Positions 1-8,079 of a DNA stretch of 10,926 bases are shown one piece after another. Every line of letters starts with the position of its first letter. The stretch's first letter is position 1. The notes under the pieces are model-generated. The model saw nothing but the letters and a program-made list of their open reading frames with translations, did no database searches and was not told the origin of the DNA. Location: positions 257,222-268,147 of the forward strand of contig NSJX01000018.1 of assembly GCA_002286715.1 (NCBI GenBank), written 5' to 3'. Made by a program: the position numbers and the translations under genes. This DNA is from Dentipellis sp. KUC8613. Its lineage: Eukaryota; Basidiomycota; Agaricomycetes; Russulales; Hericiaceae.

Positions 1-262
1 GACGCGACTTTGGATTTCTGAGTGACACAGGCATCAAGGAATTTCGAAATTTTTACTGTGCGTTGCTAAGGTATCAATGTATGTGTGTGCAAATTTTGAT
101 AAGGATTGAACGAGAACTCAAGCCTACAGAAAACAAATTCTAATGATTAGAAAGGAATGTGGCTGCAATTGTGGGAACTGACTTCCTAACGGGGCGATGC
201 AAGGTCGCGCGAGTCCCTAAGGGCTGCCCCATATTTAGAACTGATTCATAGATGAATCAGAA
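1..262 (+). repeat. Left arm of 262-bp terminal inverted repeat
   Basis: Bases 1-262 match the reverse complement of 10665-10926 base for base without gaps, except at positions 143, 146, 149 and 168 (98.5% identity). The match begins at the first base of the window and stops at 262. The arm has no ORF. It contains a 12-bp perfect palindrome (AATTTCGAAATT, 40-51) and ends inward in a 20-bp near-perfect palindrome (241-260). It could be the terminus of a large DNA transposon or a complete short MITE-like element present in two orientations. The outer flanks and any target-site duplication lie outside the window. Its inner edge interrupts the first FHA gene. Confidence 0.95.
241..260. repeat. 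Palindrome at inner edge of left arm
   Basis: CTGATTCAT and ATGAATCAG are exact reverse complements separated by the two bases AG. The palindrome ends two bases from the inner boundary of the arm (262). A mirror copy sits at 10667-10686. The position suggests a terminal structure or protein-binding site of a mobile element. It is not followed by CTRR, so it does not look like a Helitron 3' end. Confidence 0.8.
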
Positions 263-277
263 CCAAAATTCAAATAT

Positions 278-739
278 TCAAGGCCACACAAGCACACATA
301 GAAGCACACATACGACAACATCGCCCGTGCGAAGCTGCACAGGCCGCGATGCCTCGCCCTCCGCACTGAGCCGCTCACCGTTGACGAATGTCCCATTGGA
401 ACTCTCCGTGTCTCTTATAAAAATCTAAACAAACTGTGTGTCAGACGAGGCTCTGGATAAATGCGACGACATGGGCGGAAAGTGAATCACCTTGCCGTCT
501 TCGGCCCAGACCTCAGCGTGCTTCCTGCTGACGGTCGCAAAGTCGAACAGGATGGCACCACTTGAAGTCGAATCGCTCGGCGGAGGGATGGCGTAAACTG
601 TGCCCGGTTCCGTCAAGCGGCCGATTTTGACGCGCTGGTAGGGCGGGAGGTGCGTGCGTATGGAGGGGAAGGCGTCCGTGGTCGAGTGTAAGAGCAGAGC
701 GGGCAGCGCCTGCTCGGCGGAATCTCGTGCTGGCTCCAT
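278..739 (-). CDS. FHA-domain protein, 3' end cut by the left arm (Vps64/Far9/SLMAP-like FHA)
   Basis: FHA domains bind phosphothreonine peptides. Exon 1 is 739-491. A 66-bp phase-0 intron runs 490-425 (GTGATT...TTTAG). Exon 2 runs from 424. Splicing is supported because it joins EDGK to IFIRDTESSNGTF and restores a continuous FHA core. Visible motifs are KIGR (residues 38-41), SRKHAEVW (71-78) and SSNGTFVNGERLS (from 91), so all canonical FHA positions are kept. By comparison with the neighbouring paralogue, a second intron should begin at GTATGT (313-308) and lead to a third exon. That exon is absent because the 262-bp arm begins at 262. Read through, the frame stops at TGA 280-278 after eleven extra residues, giving 131 aa. 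There is no internal stop. Start at 739 is supported by the context TTCAATGG, by a TATA-like box about 45 bp upstream, and by 12 residues preceding the conserved PALLLH, like the paralogue. Resemblance to the Vps64/SLMAP FHA is from memory. Confidence 0.75.
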
Positions 740-1124
740 TGAAGGTGGGTCCGAGCGGTGAGTCTGGATGTGGTTGTAGGTTTACTTATATCTGCAAGCA
801 CTAGTCCGCCCGGGCCTCCCGCTGCGGAAGGCGAGTCACTGCCAGACACCAATATACCGACGAAGTTTGCTCTAATCGGCGTCTCCAAAACCAAGGAAGC
901 CCTCTAGACTCTGGTGTCGAGCCATACTACTTGGACCACCTGACGAGATACAGTACCTTGACCTGGGCTCTTTCTCCCAGATTCTCGACGAGTCGGGGTA
1001 GCTTTCACAACTCGGACTTGCACCCTCCCCGCGAACCTGCCACAAATCCAATATCATAGTCTGAGATCCCAAGAACAACCAAAATCCCACCACATCCAAA
1101 AAGAAAAACATAAATGATAAATGG
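740..1124. other. Intergenic spacer between the two FHA genes
   Basis: The spacer holds the promoter of the left FHA gene and the 3' flank of the second. Open frames here (for example minus strand 613-894 and 872-1594) read across real exons in other frames and have no recognisable motif. The stretch 1075-1120 is A-rich on the plus strand (T-rich on the coding side), fitting a 3' UTR. I see no other gene. Confidence 0.5.
783..792 (-). promoter_or_regulatory. TATA-like box of the left FHA gene
   Basis: On the minus strand the sequence reads GATATAAGTA, about 45-50 bp upstream of the start codon at 739. This is a suitable distance for a short 5' UTR. Confidence 0.35.
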
Positions 1125-1874
1125 CTACTCGACTGCCTGAGCTTGAGCCTGACGCGGCCGCGCCCCATCCTTATCCGGCAACGCGGTCGAACCGCGCACT
1201 GGCAGGCTCGGGCTCGGCACGTCGAGGTCCTCGGGCGGCGCGGGCGGCAGCCCGTCGTACAGCTCCGTGAGGCGCGCGGCGAACTGCGCGTCCTGGTCGC
1301 CGAGGACGCACACGACGCGCGCGCAGACGCACGGGTGGATGGCGGTGCTGCTGGGGTCTGCGTTCGCGTCGCGGAGCATGTTCTGGCCGAATTCCTGTGG
1401 CGGCGACCGGGGTTTAGAGAATGGAGTGGGTGGGGTCGAGAAGAGGATGATGTGTGGCGTACATACCACGATATCGTCGGTCTGGATCTGGAACGGCTTC
1501 GACGCTTCGCCTTCCGGGCTGAGGCGCTCGCCGTTGAGGAACGTGCCATTCGAGCTCCCCATGTCCATGACGAAAATCTGCACCCCAGGCTCATCAGCGA
1601 ACGCGACGCATCGAACGAGCGAACCGGTGGAGACGCGCACCTCGCCGGCGTCCTCCCAGACCTCAGCGTGCTTCTTGCTCATCGTCAGCGAGTCGAAGAC
1701 GCGCTCGTGCCCGTGCCCATGCCCGCCAGAGGCCCGCTGTGTCCGGCGGTCTATTTCCACACGCTGATTGGCGGGGAGGTGCAGGTGGATGGGGGAGAAG
1801 GTGTCGTTGAGCGGGTAGAGGTAGAGCGCGGGCAGGGGCTGCTTTGTGGGGTCGCGGACGAAGGGTGTGGACAT
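1125..1874 (-). CDS. Small stand-alone FHA-domain protein (Vps64/Far9/SLMAP-like FHA), 204 aa
   Basis: Exons are 1874-1641, 1577-1467 and 1394-1125 (stop TAG). Introns are 63 bp (GTGCGC...GTGCAG) and 72 bp (GTATGT...CCACAG), both phase 0. Splicing yields EDAGE-IFVMDMGSSNGTF and QTDDIV-EFGQNML, which match the continuous FHA pattern. Motifs: PALYLYPLNDTF (15-26), SKKHAEVW (66-73), SSNGTFLNGERLSPEG (from 86), then IHPCVCARVVCV. The usual GR is DR here (residues 42-43). The family as I know it has long proteins with coiled coils and a C-terminal membrane segment acting in Far/STRIPAK-type complexes. This protein ends after a short Pro-rich tail, so it is an FHA module alone. An in-frame ATG at 2108 would add 78 residues, but the paralogue and the family favour 1874. 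Both introns lack in-frame stops, so unspliced RNA stays open from 2231 to 1125. Confidence 0.8.
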   Translation of the reverse strand: MSTPFVRDPTKQPLPALYLYPLNDTFSPIHLHLPANQRVEIDRRTQRASGGHGHGHERVFDSLTMSKKHAEVWEDAGEVRVSTGSLVRCVAFADEPGVQIFVMDMGSSNGTFLNGERLSPEGEASKPFQIQTDDIVVCTPHIILFSTPPTPFSKPRSPPQEFGQNMLRDANADPSSTAIHPCVCARVVCVLGDQDAQFAARLTELYDGLPPAPPEDLDVPSPSLPVRGSTALPDKDGARPRQAQAQAVE

Positions 1875-2151
1875 CTGGGCAACTGCAGAGCAGTGGAAGG
1901 CTTGTGTACAGTTTGGAAGAGTGGCGGGCTGGGTGCTGGCGGCTTTGGATGTGATATGTGCTTTGGTGTCTGGTATGGACCCACGTTCGTGTTGAAAAGA
2001 GACTTGCCGGAGGCTGCCGGGATGAGGTTGTTCGATAGATATTCGTGACCCCGTGGTGGTCACCAATTCCAACCTGCTGGTGAAGATTCCAAAATTCCAC
2101 GCAGCCATGGTGGATCGTGCATCAAAGCCCACACGTACCACAGCATCACGG

Positions 2152-2159
2152 TATATATA
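2152..2159 (-). promoter_or_regulatory. Possible TATA box of the complete FHA gene
   Basis: TATATATA lies about 280 bp upstream of the chosen start codon (1874) and about 45 bp upstream of an alternative in-frame ATG at 2108. If used, it implies a 5' UTR of roughly 250 bases containing that upstream ATG, or an N-terminally extended protein. Confidence 0.35.
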
Positions 2160-2953
2160 ATCACCAGGCAGTTGGTTCGGAATGAGAATTGGGCATCGAG
2201 AAAAGACAAAAGGCGGTCCATCTACAATCACATAGCATCAGCGAAGGCCGGGGGTAGTAGTCTCAGACCCTATGGAGAACGCGGTGAGAAATTCCAAGGG
2301 GTGTCAAGGTCTTCCACAGACGCCTATGTGAGTGGCTCCGTAGCGCTAGTAAACCTGTCCTTGGAATCAGCTACAGCACAGACACGTGGGATTTCAGAAC
2401 TCGGAATGAAGACGGCGCGCTAACTCGTGCGGCCTCTACGACCTTCTAAGTTCCTTGGTTCGCCCGCTTGAGAAAAGGCAGTAGTAAAAGCGATGCGTAA
2501 GTCGTCGACGTGTGCAGTTCGAGCGCCCGGGCCTACATACGGTCTCGCCGGCCGGAAGCTTGTTATCGGAGTTTCTCGGAGCTTGAAAAAGCGGCCCGCC
2601 GCAGCTGCGTGCGCAGTAATTGAGTAAGTTCGAGTGCTCTTGCAGGTCGACCATGTTGGTAGGAACCCCGGCACGGGGTCGCAAGAGCCTCCCACAGAAG
2701 CTGGCGGCCGACCGCAGAATTGCAAGTGACCGGCCATCTGTCGGCCTGTGGCGGAGCTGGCTGTGGTACAAGTAAGCGCCCCGGGGGAATTCCCACCATG
2801 GGATCTAGACGTAAGAGCTTCGAAATGCTAGGACAGCCAGCGCTTCAACTCTGCGTGCCGTACATAAGACGTCGCCCGCTGCTCTTATCTTCCTAGGACG
2901 ATCCGTCTCCCCATCCTAATCTTCCCATCTCTCCCCGTCCCCTGTTACGAGCA
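2160..2953. other. Gene-poor spacer between divergent genes
   Basis: This spacer lies between the minus-strand FHA gene and the plus-strand coiled-coil gene. Overlapping short minus-strand ORFs at 2420-2799 have no recognisable domain, conserved splice pattern or codon bias, and I do not call them genes. A small hairpin (ACCCCG-GCA-CGGGGT) is at 2665-2679. Bases about 2885-2945 are pyrimidine-rich (TCTTCC, CCCCATCC, CTCCCCGTCCCC). Such tracts are common just upstream of fungal start sites and mark the promoter of the next gene. Confidence 0.5.
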
Positions 2954-5592
2954 ATGGTGTGTGTGAGTTGCTAGGAGTACTTTGCATGCGTTCGCAGTCT
3001 TACTTTTATGCAGCTGCCTACTGGCACAACCATCATATTCCCACCAACGTTGCTACAGTGTTCATCGCCGTCAGCTAGAGCACCCGAGCCCCTAATCATC
3101 AGACCTGCATCCCCGGCTCGCTCTTCGTCTTCAGAGAGTTCTACACCCGGGCCAACCATCGTGCTGCCTCTTCCACCTCCCCCACCCGCTCCCCATTGTG
3201 AGCGATCACAGACACTCTCTCCTGTGACCGTCTCGTATCAGCCCTCGCCACGCCCAATAGTGAGGGGACGAATGCGCTCGAGATCACCATCCATGTGCCG
3301 CGGCCGATCGCCAGTCTCATTGACGTACCGGGTTGCATCCCGCGCTAGCGACTCCAGTTCAGAGAGCTATGTCCCCAGTGAGTGCGGGCTGCTCTCCTCC
3401 TCGCTGTCGCTCACAACCCCTCATATTATACAGACTACCGTCGCCGCTCCCGGAGCCCCGTGTATGCTAGAAGCCACAGGTCGCCTTCGCCACTGCCAGT
3501 GCCGGTCGCCACAAACACGAACTCGCTGAGCGAGATGAACGAGATCTTGGATAATGCACGCAGGAGCGTTGCGGACGTGTTCTCCAAGCTCGCAGGCGTC
3601 AACGCGGACGCGGAGAAGACCACGCGCTCGTGCGCGGACCAGAAGGCCAGGCAGGACCAGCATGACGATGTCTTGAAGAAGGCCCTGGCGTCCTTCAGGG
3701 AGAAGCAATCTGCTGCGGAGCGGTCGATCAAGGATCTCGTGGAGAAGCGCGACCGCAGCGAGAAGTGTCTGAAGGAGAACATCCTGCTCATGCTCGAGCT
3801 GAAGGAGAAGCAGGATCGTGAGATCCAGAGCGAGATGGAGGCGTTGTTCTCTGCGAACAAGCAGTTCGCGGCTGATGTTGGCGAGCTGCTTTCTGGGACT
3901 TCGGTGCCGGAGGGCTTGCGAACGGTAAGTAGAGATATCTCAGCGTTTGTGTGATCATTCATGAACTGACTCGTTGTTATCTAGGTTTCTCCAGTCCCGT
4001 CCTCGACCTGTAGCGGCTATCGCCCTGGAGAAACATACCACGCTCCGCCCCCGGCCTTCAATCATCCACTTCCTGCTGGCAACGGCTGTCAGCACCAGCC
4101 ACTGCCCACATTTGGCACCGAACGCGGCGCTTCCGGGCCCGGAGCGAGTTCCTGTCCGCACTTCACGCCGGCGCCGCTCACACCATGGACTCCGGCCGGG
4201 CACTGCTGGCACCACGGCCCAACTGGTATGCCTCCGAACCATACGAGTGCTGCGCCACCGGTTTGTACCTCCAGGAACGCCCAGCCGTCACACCCTCCGC
4301 CGATTCCGCGCCAGATGCCTCCGCAATTGTCTACAATCACTCCCTTCCCGGACCCTCCGCAATTCAGGATGCCTGGCTCCTACACCCCTTCATGGACATA
4401 TCCTGTCTTCCCTCTTGGGACTGGACGGCCTCCGTGCACTGTCAGCGTCCCTTCGGTCGGCCCGGACTCATTCATGCCACCTTCGTCCCAGGGCGAGCGC
4501 CGTGGTTCCCCCACGCCCTCCTTCCTCACAGGCCCCCTCAGCGGCCCCCTCGGCAGCGCCGGCAAGGTCGACCGCATCAACAAGCTCGCGGACCAGCTCG
4601 CGTTCGACAGGATCATCGAGGCGCAGCGCGCGTGCCACATCTTCGACAAATCGGCGCCCGGTACGAGCGGCGGCACGTCATGCCCGCCGGCCCCGGGGGC
4701 AGCGAAACCGGCAGTCCACATCCCGTTTTCGCCCAGCATTGCGTCCAAATCGAGCGTGCAGGCTTCCTCTCCCGTCTATCGCCACTCACCTCTGGAGATG
4801 GATCCCAACACGTGCAAGCGGTACGAGCCGCCCCAGCCGTTCGCCGCGCCCAATGGCCAGCAGGCGGAGTCCTCGCATTCGAGCGCCGCCTCGCGCCCGC
4901 TCCCGCAGTCGCAGCAGCCGAGCCCCGCGTCCTTCCACTCGGAATCCCCGCCGCCCCTCGACTCCCCGCCGCTCGGCCCCACCGAGATCCCCGCGCCGCA
5001 GTTCAGAACGCTCTTCGCGTTCGACGGCCAGGACCACGCGTGGTTCCAGCCGTCGGGGCCTACGCTCTCCCCGCCTGTGCCGCAGGAGCCGCCTGTGGCT
5101 CCGTGTCTCGCGCCCGCGTCCTCGCAGTGGGTCCGCTTCGCGGACCGCGAGCTGTCGTTCTCGCCCGAGACGGTGTCGACGACGGACGGTGAGTCTGCGC
5201 CGCGTGTCGGATTTGTGTCTGAGATTTTCTGATGCGTTTGTGTGGAAGTAGCGTCCAGCGACCGTAGCTCGCCACAGCTGGTCCCGCGCCCCCAGTCGCA
5301 GTCGCAGCCCCAGCAACAGCAGTACCAGTCGCAGTCCCAGCCGTCGCGGCCCCAGCAGCACCAGTCCGCCTCGACGAGCGCGCAATCCGCAGCCGGGCGC
5401 GTGCCCGTGCGCGATGCGCCCGTGGGGTGGGGCGCCCTGCTTGCGGACGGCACGCCGCGCCCGCTGTGGGAGCGGCGCAACAACGCGCGCGCGACGCTGA
5501 TGCATACGCTCGGCCAGCGGAGCCAGGACCCGGTCGAGGTTGGTGCGGGCGTGATCGGGGAGAGCAAGCGCGAGGGGTTTCATATGCTGTAG
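2954..5592 (+). CDS. Ser/Pro/Arg-rich coiled-coil protein of unknown function, about 800 aa
   Basis: Proposed exons: 2954-2956 (ATG only), 3014-3377, 3434-3924, 3985-5188, 5252-5592 (stop TAG). Introns are 57, 56, 60 and 63 bp: GTGTGT...ATGCAG, GTGAGT...TACAG, GTAAGT...TCTAG, GTGAGT...AGTAG. All joins keep frame, giving 800 aa. Without the first intron, translation could begin at 3008 (801 aa). Layout: residues 1-150 are rich in Ser, Pro and Arg, with a proline run and RS-like RRRSRSP and SHRSPSP; about 153-270 is charged, heptad-like and probably coiled coil (from SLSEMNEILDNARR); then a long Pro/Ser-rich disordered part interrupted near 480-508 by a likely helix (KVDRINKLADQLAFDRII); a Gln/Ser-rich tract near 700-726; and a compact C-terminal block containing WGALLADGTPRPLWERR. 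No signal peptide, membrane segment or enzymatic motif is seen. A scaffold or nuclear protein is possible, but I do not recognise the family. Confidence 0.75.
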
Positions 5593-6267
5593 GTGCGATG
5601 GGCTGCGGCAGGGAGGGAGGGACGGGATGAAATAAGGTGAGTATGGCTGGGATTGGCTGAGGTGAGGGATGGACGGTTTTGTTTTGATTATGCAAACCTT
5701 TTCCGTATTGCTTTGTGATGAATTGTACTGATGATAGTCGCTGACTTCATCGGCGAGTTAGTGTTGTACGATAGATGGAACCGGATAACCAATTTGCAGA
5801 TATATAGGCATTGTTGTGTTGTAGAGTACGGGCATTTTTGTAGGATTTGGAAATGAACGGATTGTCTTGGCTACGACATTGACGGATTGAATAGAGCTGC
5901 TTTCTTATGGATGTCGCGGTTGCGTTCTGAGTTGCTGCTTCGCTTCATATAACTTGAACGCACGCGGGCTGTATAGCTTGAAGCTTCACAGTTTCATAGA
6001 CGGGCATTGCCACCTCGCCGCCCTGCGTCTGCGATCGACAGCGGCCACTCGTGAGGGTCCACCCTAAGACAGACTCGGGCCACGGCATTCAAAGTCGAAA
6101 AAGAAACCCGAAGGCCGTGGCAGTGTCCGGCTACAGGCGCCGTGTAATAAACAAGGTGGATTCCTACTAACTACTTACTTACGAACTAGATGTTCGAGAT
6201 AATGAGCACATGTTTCGCAATGCAGCTTTCGCGCGTCAAAACTGAGACATATCGTCCGCGACACCTC
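5593..6267. other. Spacer between convergent genes
   Basis: The spacer lies between the 3' ends of the coiled-coil gene and the secreted-protein gene. It is AT-richer (about 5690-6000), and GAAATAAGG at 5627 is a weak poly(A)-signal-like sequence. Two 8-base inverted segments (GCCACGGC at 6079-6086, GCCGTGGC at 6114-6121) could pair around a 27-base loop. No ORF or RNA gene is recognisable. Confidence 0.5.
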
Positions 6268-6953
6268 TCAAGGCTCACACAAGTAGTAAATCGTCACCGG
6301 AACCCATAATCATTAATGATATCCAAAAATATTCTAATCGTAAAACCGTAACAAGCATCTACTGGATAGTGCACCCGGGGCAGAAGCGAGGCTTCGGGGC
6401 AGTGGGGGACACGGTGACCGGCGTCACACTCTTGACCTTCAGGGTGGCCATGCCGGCAGTGGTGGCAAAGGCGAGCTGGTGGAGCATCTGACCGTTGTCG
6501 TCGAGCGATGGGATAAAGGAGCCAGCGGCTAAAATGATCAAACGTCACGAGAGGGGCGTCATTCAAGAGATGAGCAAGCGTACATTTGACGGAGATAGGA
6601 CCTTCGATGATGTCGAAGCCCTGTTGAGCCCGCTTGGCGTAATTGTTCGTGACGAACTATCAAAACAATGCGTCAGTTTGAATTGAGCAGAGCCTGAATG
6701 AGCCCGACATACTGTGACCCAATCAGGCGTGCCAGATGCAAATCTAGTCAAGCACAACTAATTCAGAAACGGGCACCGCGAGTGGGGGGCTAACGACCAC
6801 ATACGCTTTGCGAGTAGCGGTTCTGCTGACCGTATACTCGAACTCCACCATCAGGTAGTGATTAAACTTCGGCGTCGTAAAGCTCTTGCCCCACTTGTCC
6901 GCCTGCGTGATGTCCTGTCATACTCCCTTGTCAAAACGGTCCCACAAGCCGAT
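6268..6953 (-). repeat. Direct repeat copy 1 (secreted-protein gene, exons 2-4 plus flanks)
   Basis: This segment aligns in the same orientation with about 9978-10665 at an offset of roughly 3710 bases. It covers the 3' flank, exons 4-2, the introns between them and most of intron 1. The left limit is blurred: similarity is clear from 6287 and weaker back to 6268. Similarity ends at 6953 because the other copy runs into the right arm. It is a gene duplication and shows no mobile-element ends of its own. Confidence 0.85.
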
Positions 6954-7274
6954 ACATGGGCCGTTACTCACCGAGAAAGCGTAGATCGCTCCCGTAGACG
7001 AGAAATCGCCCGCCTCCCCCTTGTGTCCAGTGGGCGAACGCCCCACCGGGTATCGCGCCGCGGCCACCGCTAACTCGTCGTTGGTCACCGCACGGTACAG
7101 CGTCTGGCTCTTTCCGAGAGACGGCTGCAGCGCCACAGGGGCGCGGGCGACGAGTTCCGCAATGGACGTCGCGTTCAGCGACGCACTGGCATCGGACGGG
7201 AGGGGCGCAGCCGACGCTGAGAACAGCGAGAGCGAGAGTGCGAGAACGGTGGTGAAGAATGTCGTGGCCTTCAT
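6359..7274 (-). CDS. Secreted protein, possibly ADP-ribosyltransferase-like fold, 219 aa
   Basis: Exons are 7274-6972, 6914-6801, 6656-6584 and 6528-6359 (stop TAG). Introns are 57 bp (GTGAGT...GACAG), 144 bp and 55 bp (GTACGC...TTTAG). Residues 1-23 form a classic signal peptide (MKATTFF, then a Leu/Ser-rich core ending SASAA), so the product should be exported. Later landmarks are LYRAV (59-63), GDFSSTGAIYAFS (89-101), ADKWG (106-110), FVTNNYAKR (140-148), FDIIEGPIS (153-161) and a C-terminal CPGC (213-216). The order Arg near the N-terminus, Ser-Thr block, then a Glu-containing block resembles, weakly, ADP-ribosyltransferase-type folds in some basidiomycete secreted proteins. That is inference, and the catalytic residues are not established. 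Start at 7274 is preferred over an in-frame ATG at 7373, which lies only 7 bp past the TATA box and so upstream of the likely transcript start. Intron 2 has an odd donor: in-frame joining needs TAT|GTGGTC, not the nearby GTATGT. A second copy lies at 10068-10626. Confidence 0.8.
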
Positions 7275-7379
7275 TGTGAAGTATGGGGTTGGTGGTGAGA
7301 TTGAGAAGGGAAAAAAGAGGTAAGGATGGAAGTGTAATGGGGAGACCAGCTCTGAGGAATACCAGACGAACACCTGGAG

Positions 7380-7387
7380 TATTTATA
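7380..7387 (-). promoter_or_regulatory. TATA box of the secreted-protein gene
   Basis: The minus strand reads TATAAATA 106 bp upstream of the start codon at 7274. Transcription about 30 bp downstream would start near 7350, leaving a pyrimidine-rich 5' UTR of roughly 75 bases. This argues against translation from the ATG at 7373. Confidence 0.6.
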
Positions 7388-8079
7388 CGATGTCTTTCAG
7401 TGGACGAGGACGGCCGGCACGAGCGACTCACTACTCGTCTGAATCATCGGCCCAGGCGACTTCACCGCCGTAACGCTGACAGTGCACATTTCTCCGTCCT
7501 GTCTCGGACTTGTCGACATTGCAATTGCATGCACAAGGTTGTGAAAGGTTGTGCCGGCCAGCTGGATCTTACGAACCCGCTGTCCCGCGTCTCGGGTCGA
7601 GATCGCGATATGCCCATATATCTGCATTGGTGATCAGCGAAGATGGGAGATCCGGAGCGCAGATCCGGAGCGGGTAGTGCGCGCGCTCGCACTCTCCAGG
7701 AAATCTTCTCGGCGCTCGAATTTCAACGACCCGAGCTCCACAGGTGCATGGCACGTATTGAAGAGTCTGAAAACGAATGATGAGTGTAGCTATTCATGAG
7801 AGACAAAGATGACCCGACCAGTCCTGAGTGTAGTTGGGGAGATGAGGAGCTCCGGATGTCTGAACACCCTCCGACGTCTGCCAGTCAGGCTAGTCATTTG
7901 AACGCCGGTGCGCTGACCGCCCGGGCTGCGGTTCAGCTTACGAAAATGGCGATTACCGCATCGGCGCTCTTCGCTTGTCTAAGCGAGGGCCTGGTGGCGA
8001 CAGCTAGGTATACGTACCTGTTTATATGAGTCGGCATCACCGCATGCGGTGTACTATACGACACGAATTCCGCATTCCA
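7388..8079. other. Region upstream of the secreted-protein gene, no clear gene
   Basis: A 76-codon minus-strand frame (7627-7397) and an overlapping 76-codon frame (7692-7462) have no motif I recognise and no convincing splice partners. A 77-codon plus-strand frame (7796-8029) is equally featureless. The only clear structure is a 12-base unit, AGATCCGGAGCG, repeated at about 7648-7673 with one base between copies. The region probably holds upstream regulatory sequence. Confidence 0.4.

Noticed and set aside
1..262. Arm as a Helitron end or as an LTR
   Set aside because: There is no CTRR after the palindrome and no TC start for a Helitron. The arms are inverted rather than direct and lack TG...CA ends expected of LTRs.
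872..1594. Minus-strand ORF of 240 codons
   Set aside because: It is mostly an out-of-frame reading of the FHA gene's exons 2-3 and its 3' flank, with Arg/Ser-rich composition and no domain.
1143..2048. Plus-strand ORF of 301 codons
   Set aside because: It is antisense to the complete FHA gene. Its openness is a by-product of GC-rich codons, while the minus strand carries FHA motifs and splice sites.
2420..2799. Three overlapping minus-strand ORFs in the spacer
   Set aside because: All three frames are open over the same GC-rich stretch, none with recognisable motifs, so chance is the simpler explanation.
3974..5251. Plus-strand ORFs of 425 and 335 codons, and minus-strand ORFs of 263 and 265 codons at 4776-5583
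   Set aside because: They overlap exons 4-5 of the coiled-coil gene in other frames, are Arg/Ser/Ala-rich low-complexity translations, and lack motifs.
6079..6121. Inverted segments as an RNA gene
   Set aside because: Only an 8-bp stem with a 27-base loop is visible, with no tRNA-like or other known RNA pattern.
7272..7373. Upstream in-frame ATG at 7373 as start of the secreted protein
   Set aside because: It lies 7 bp downstream of the TATA box, so before the likely transcript start, and would bury the signal peptide 33 residues inside the protein.
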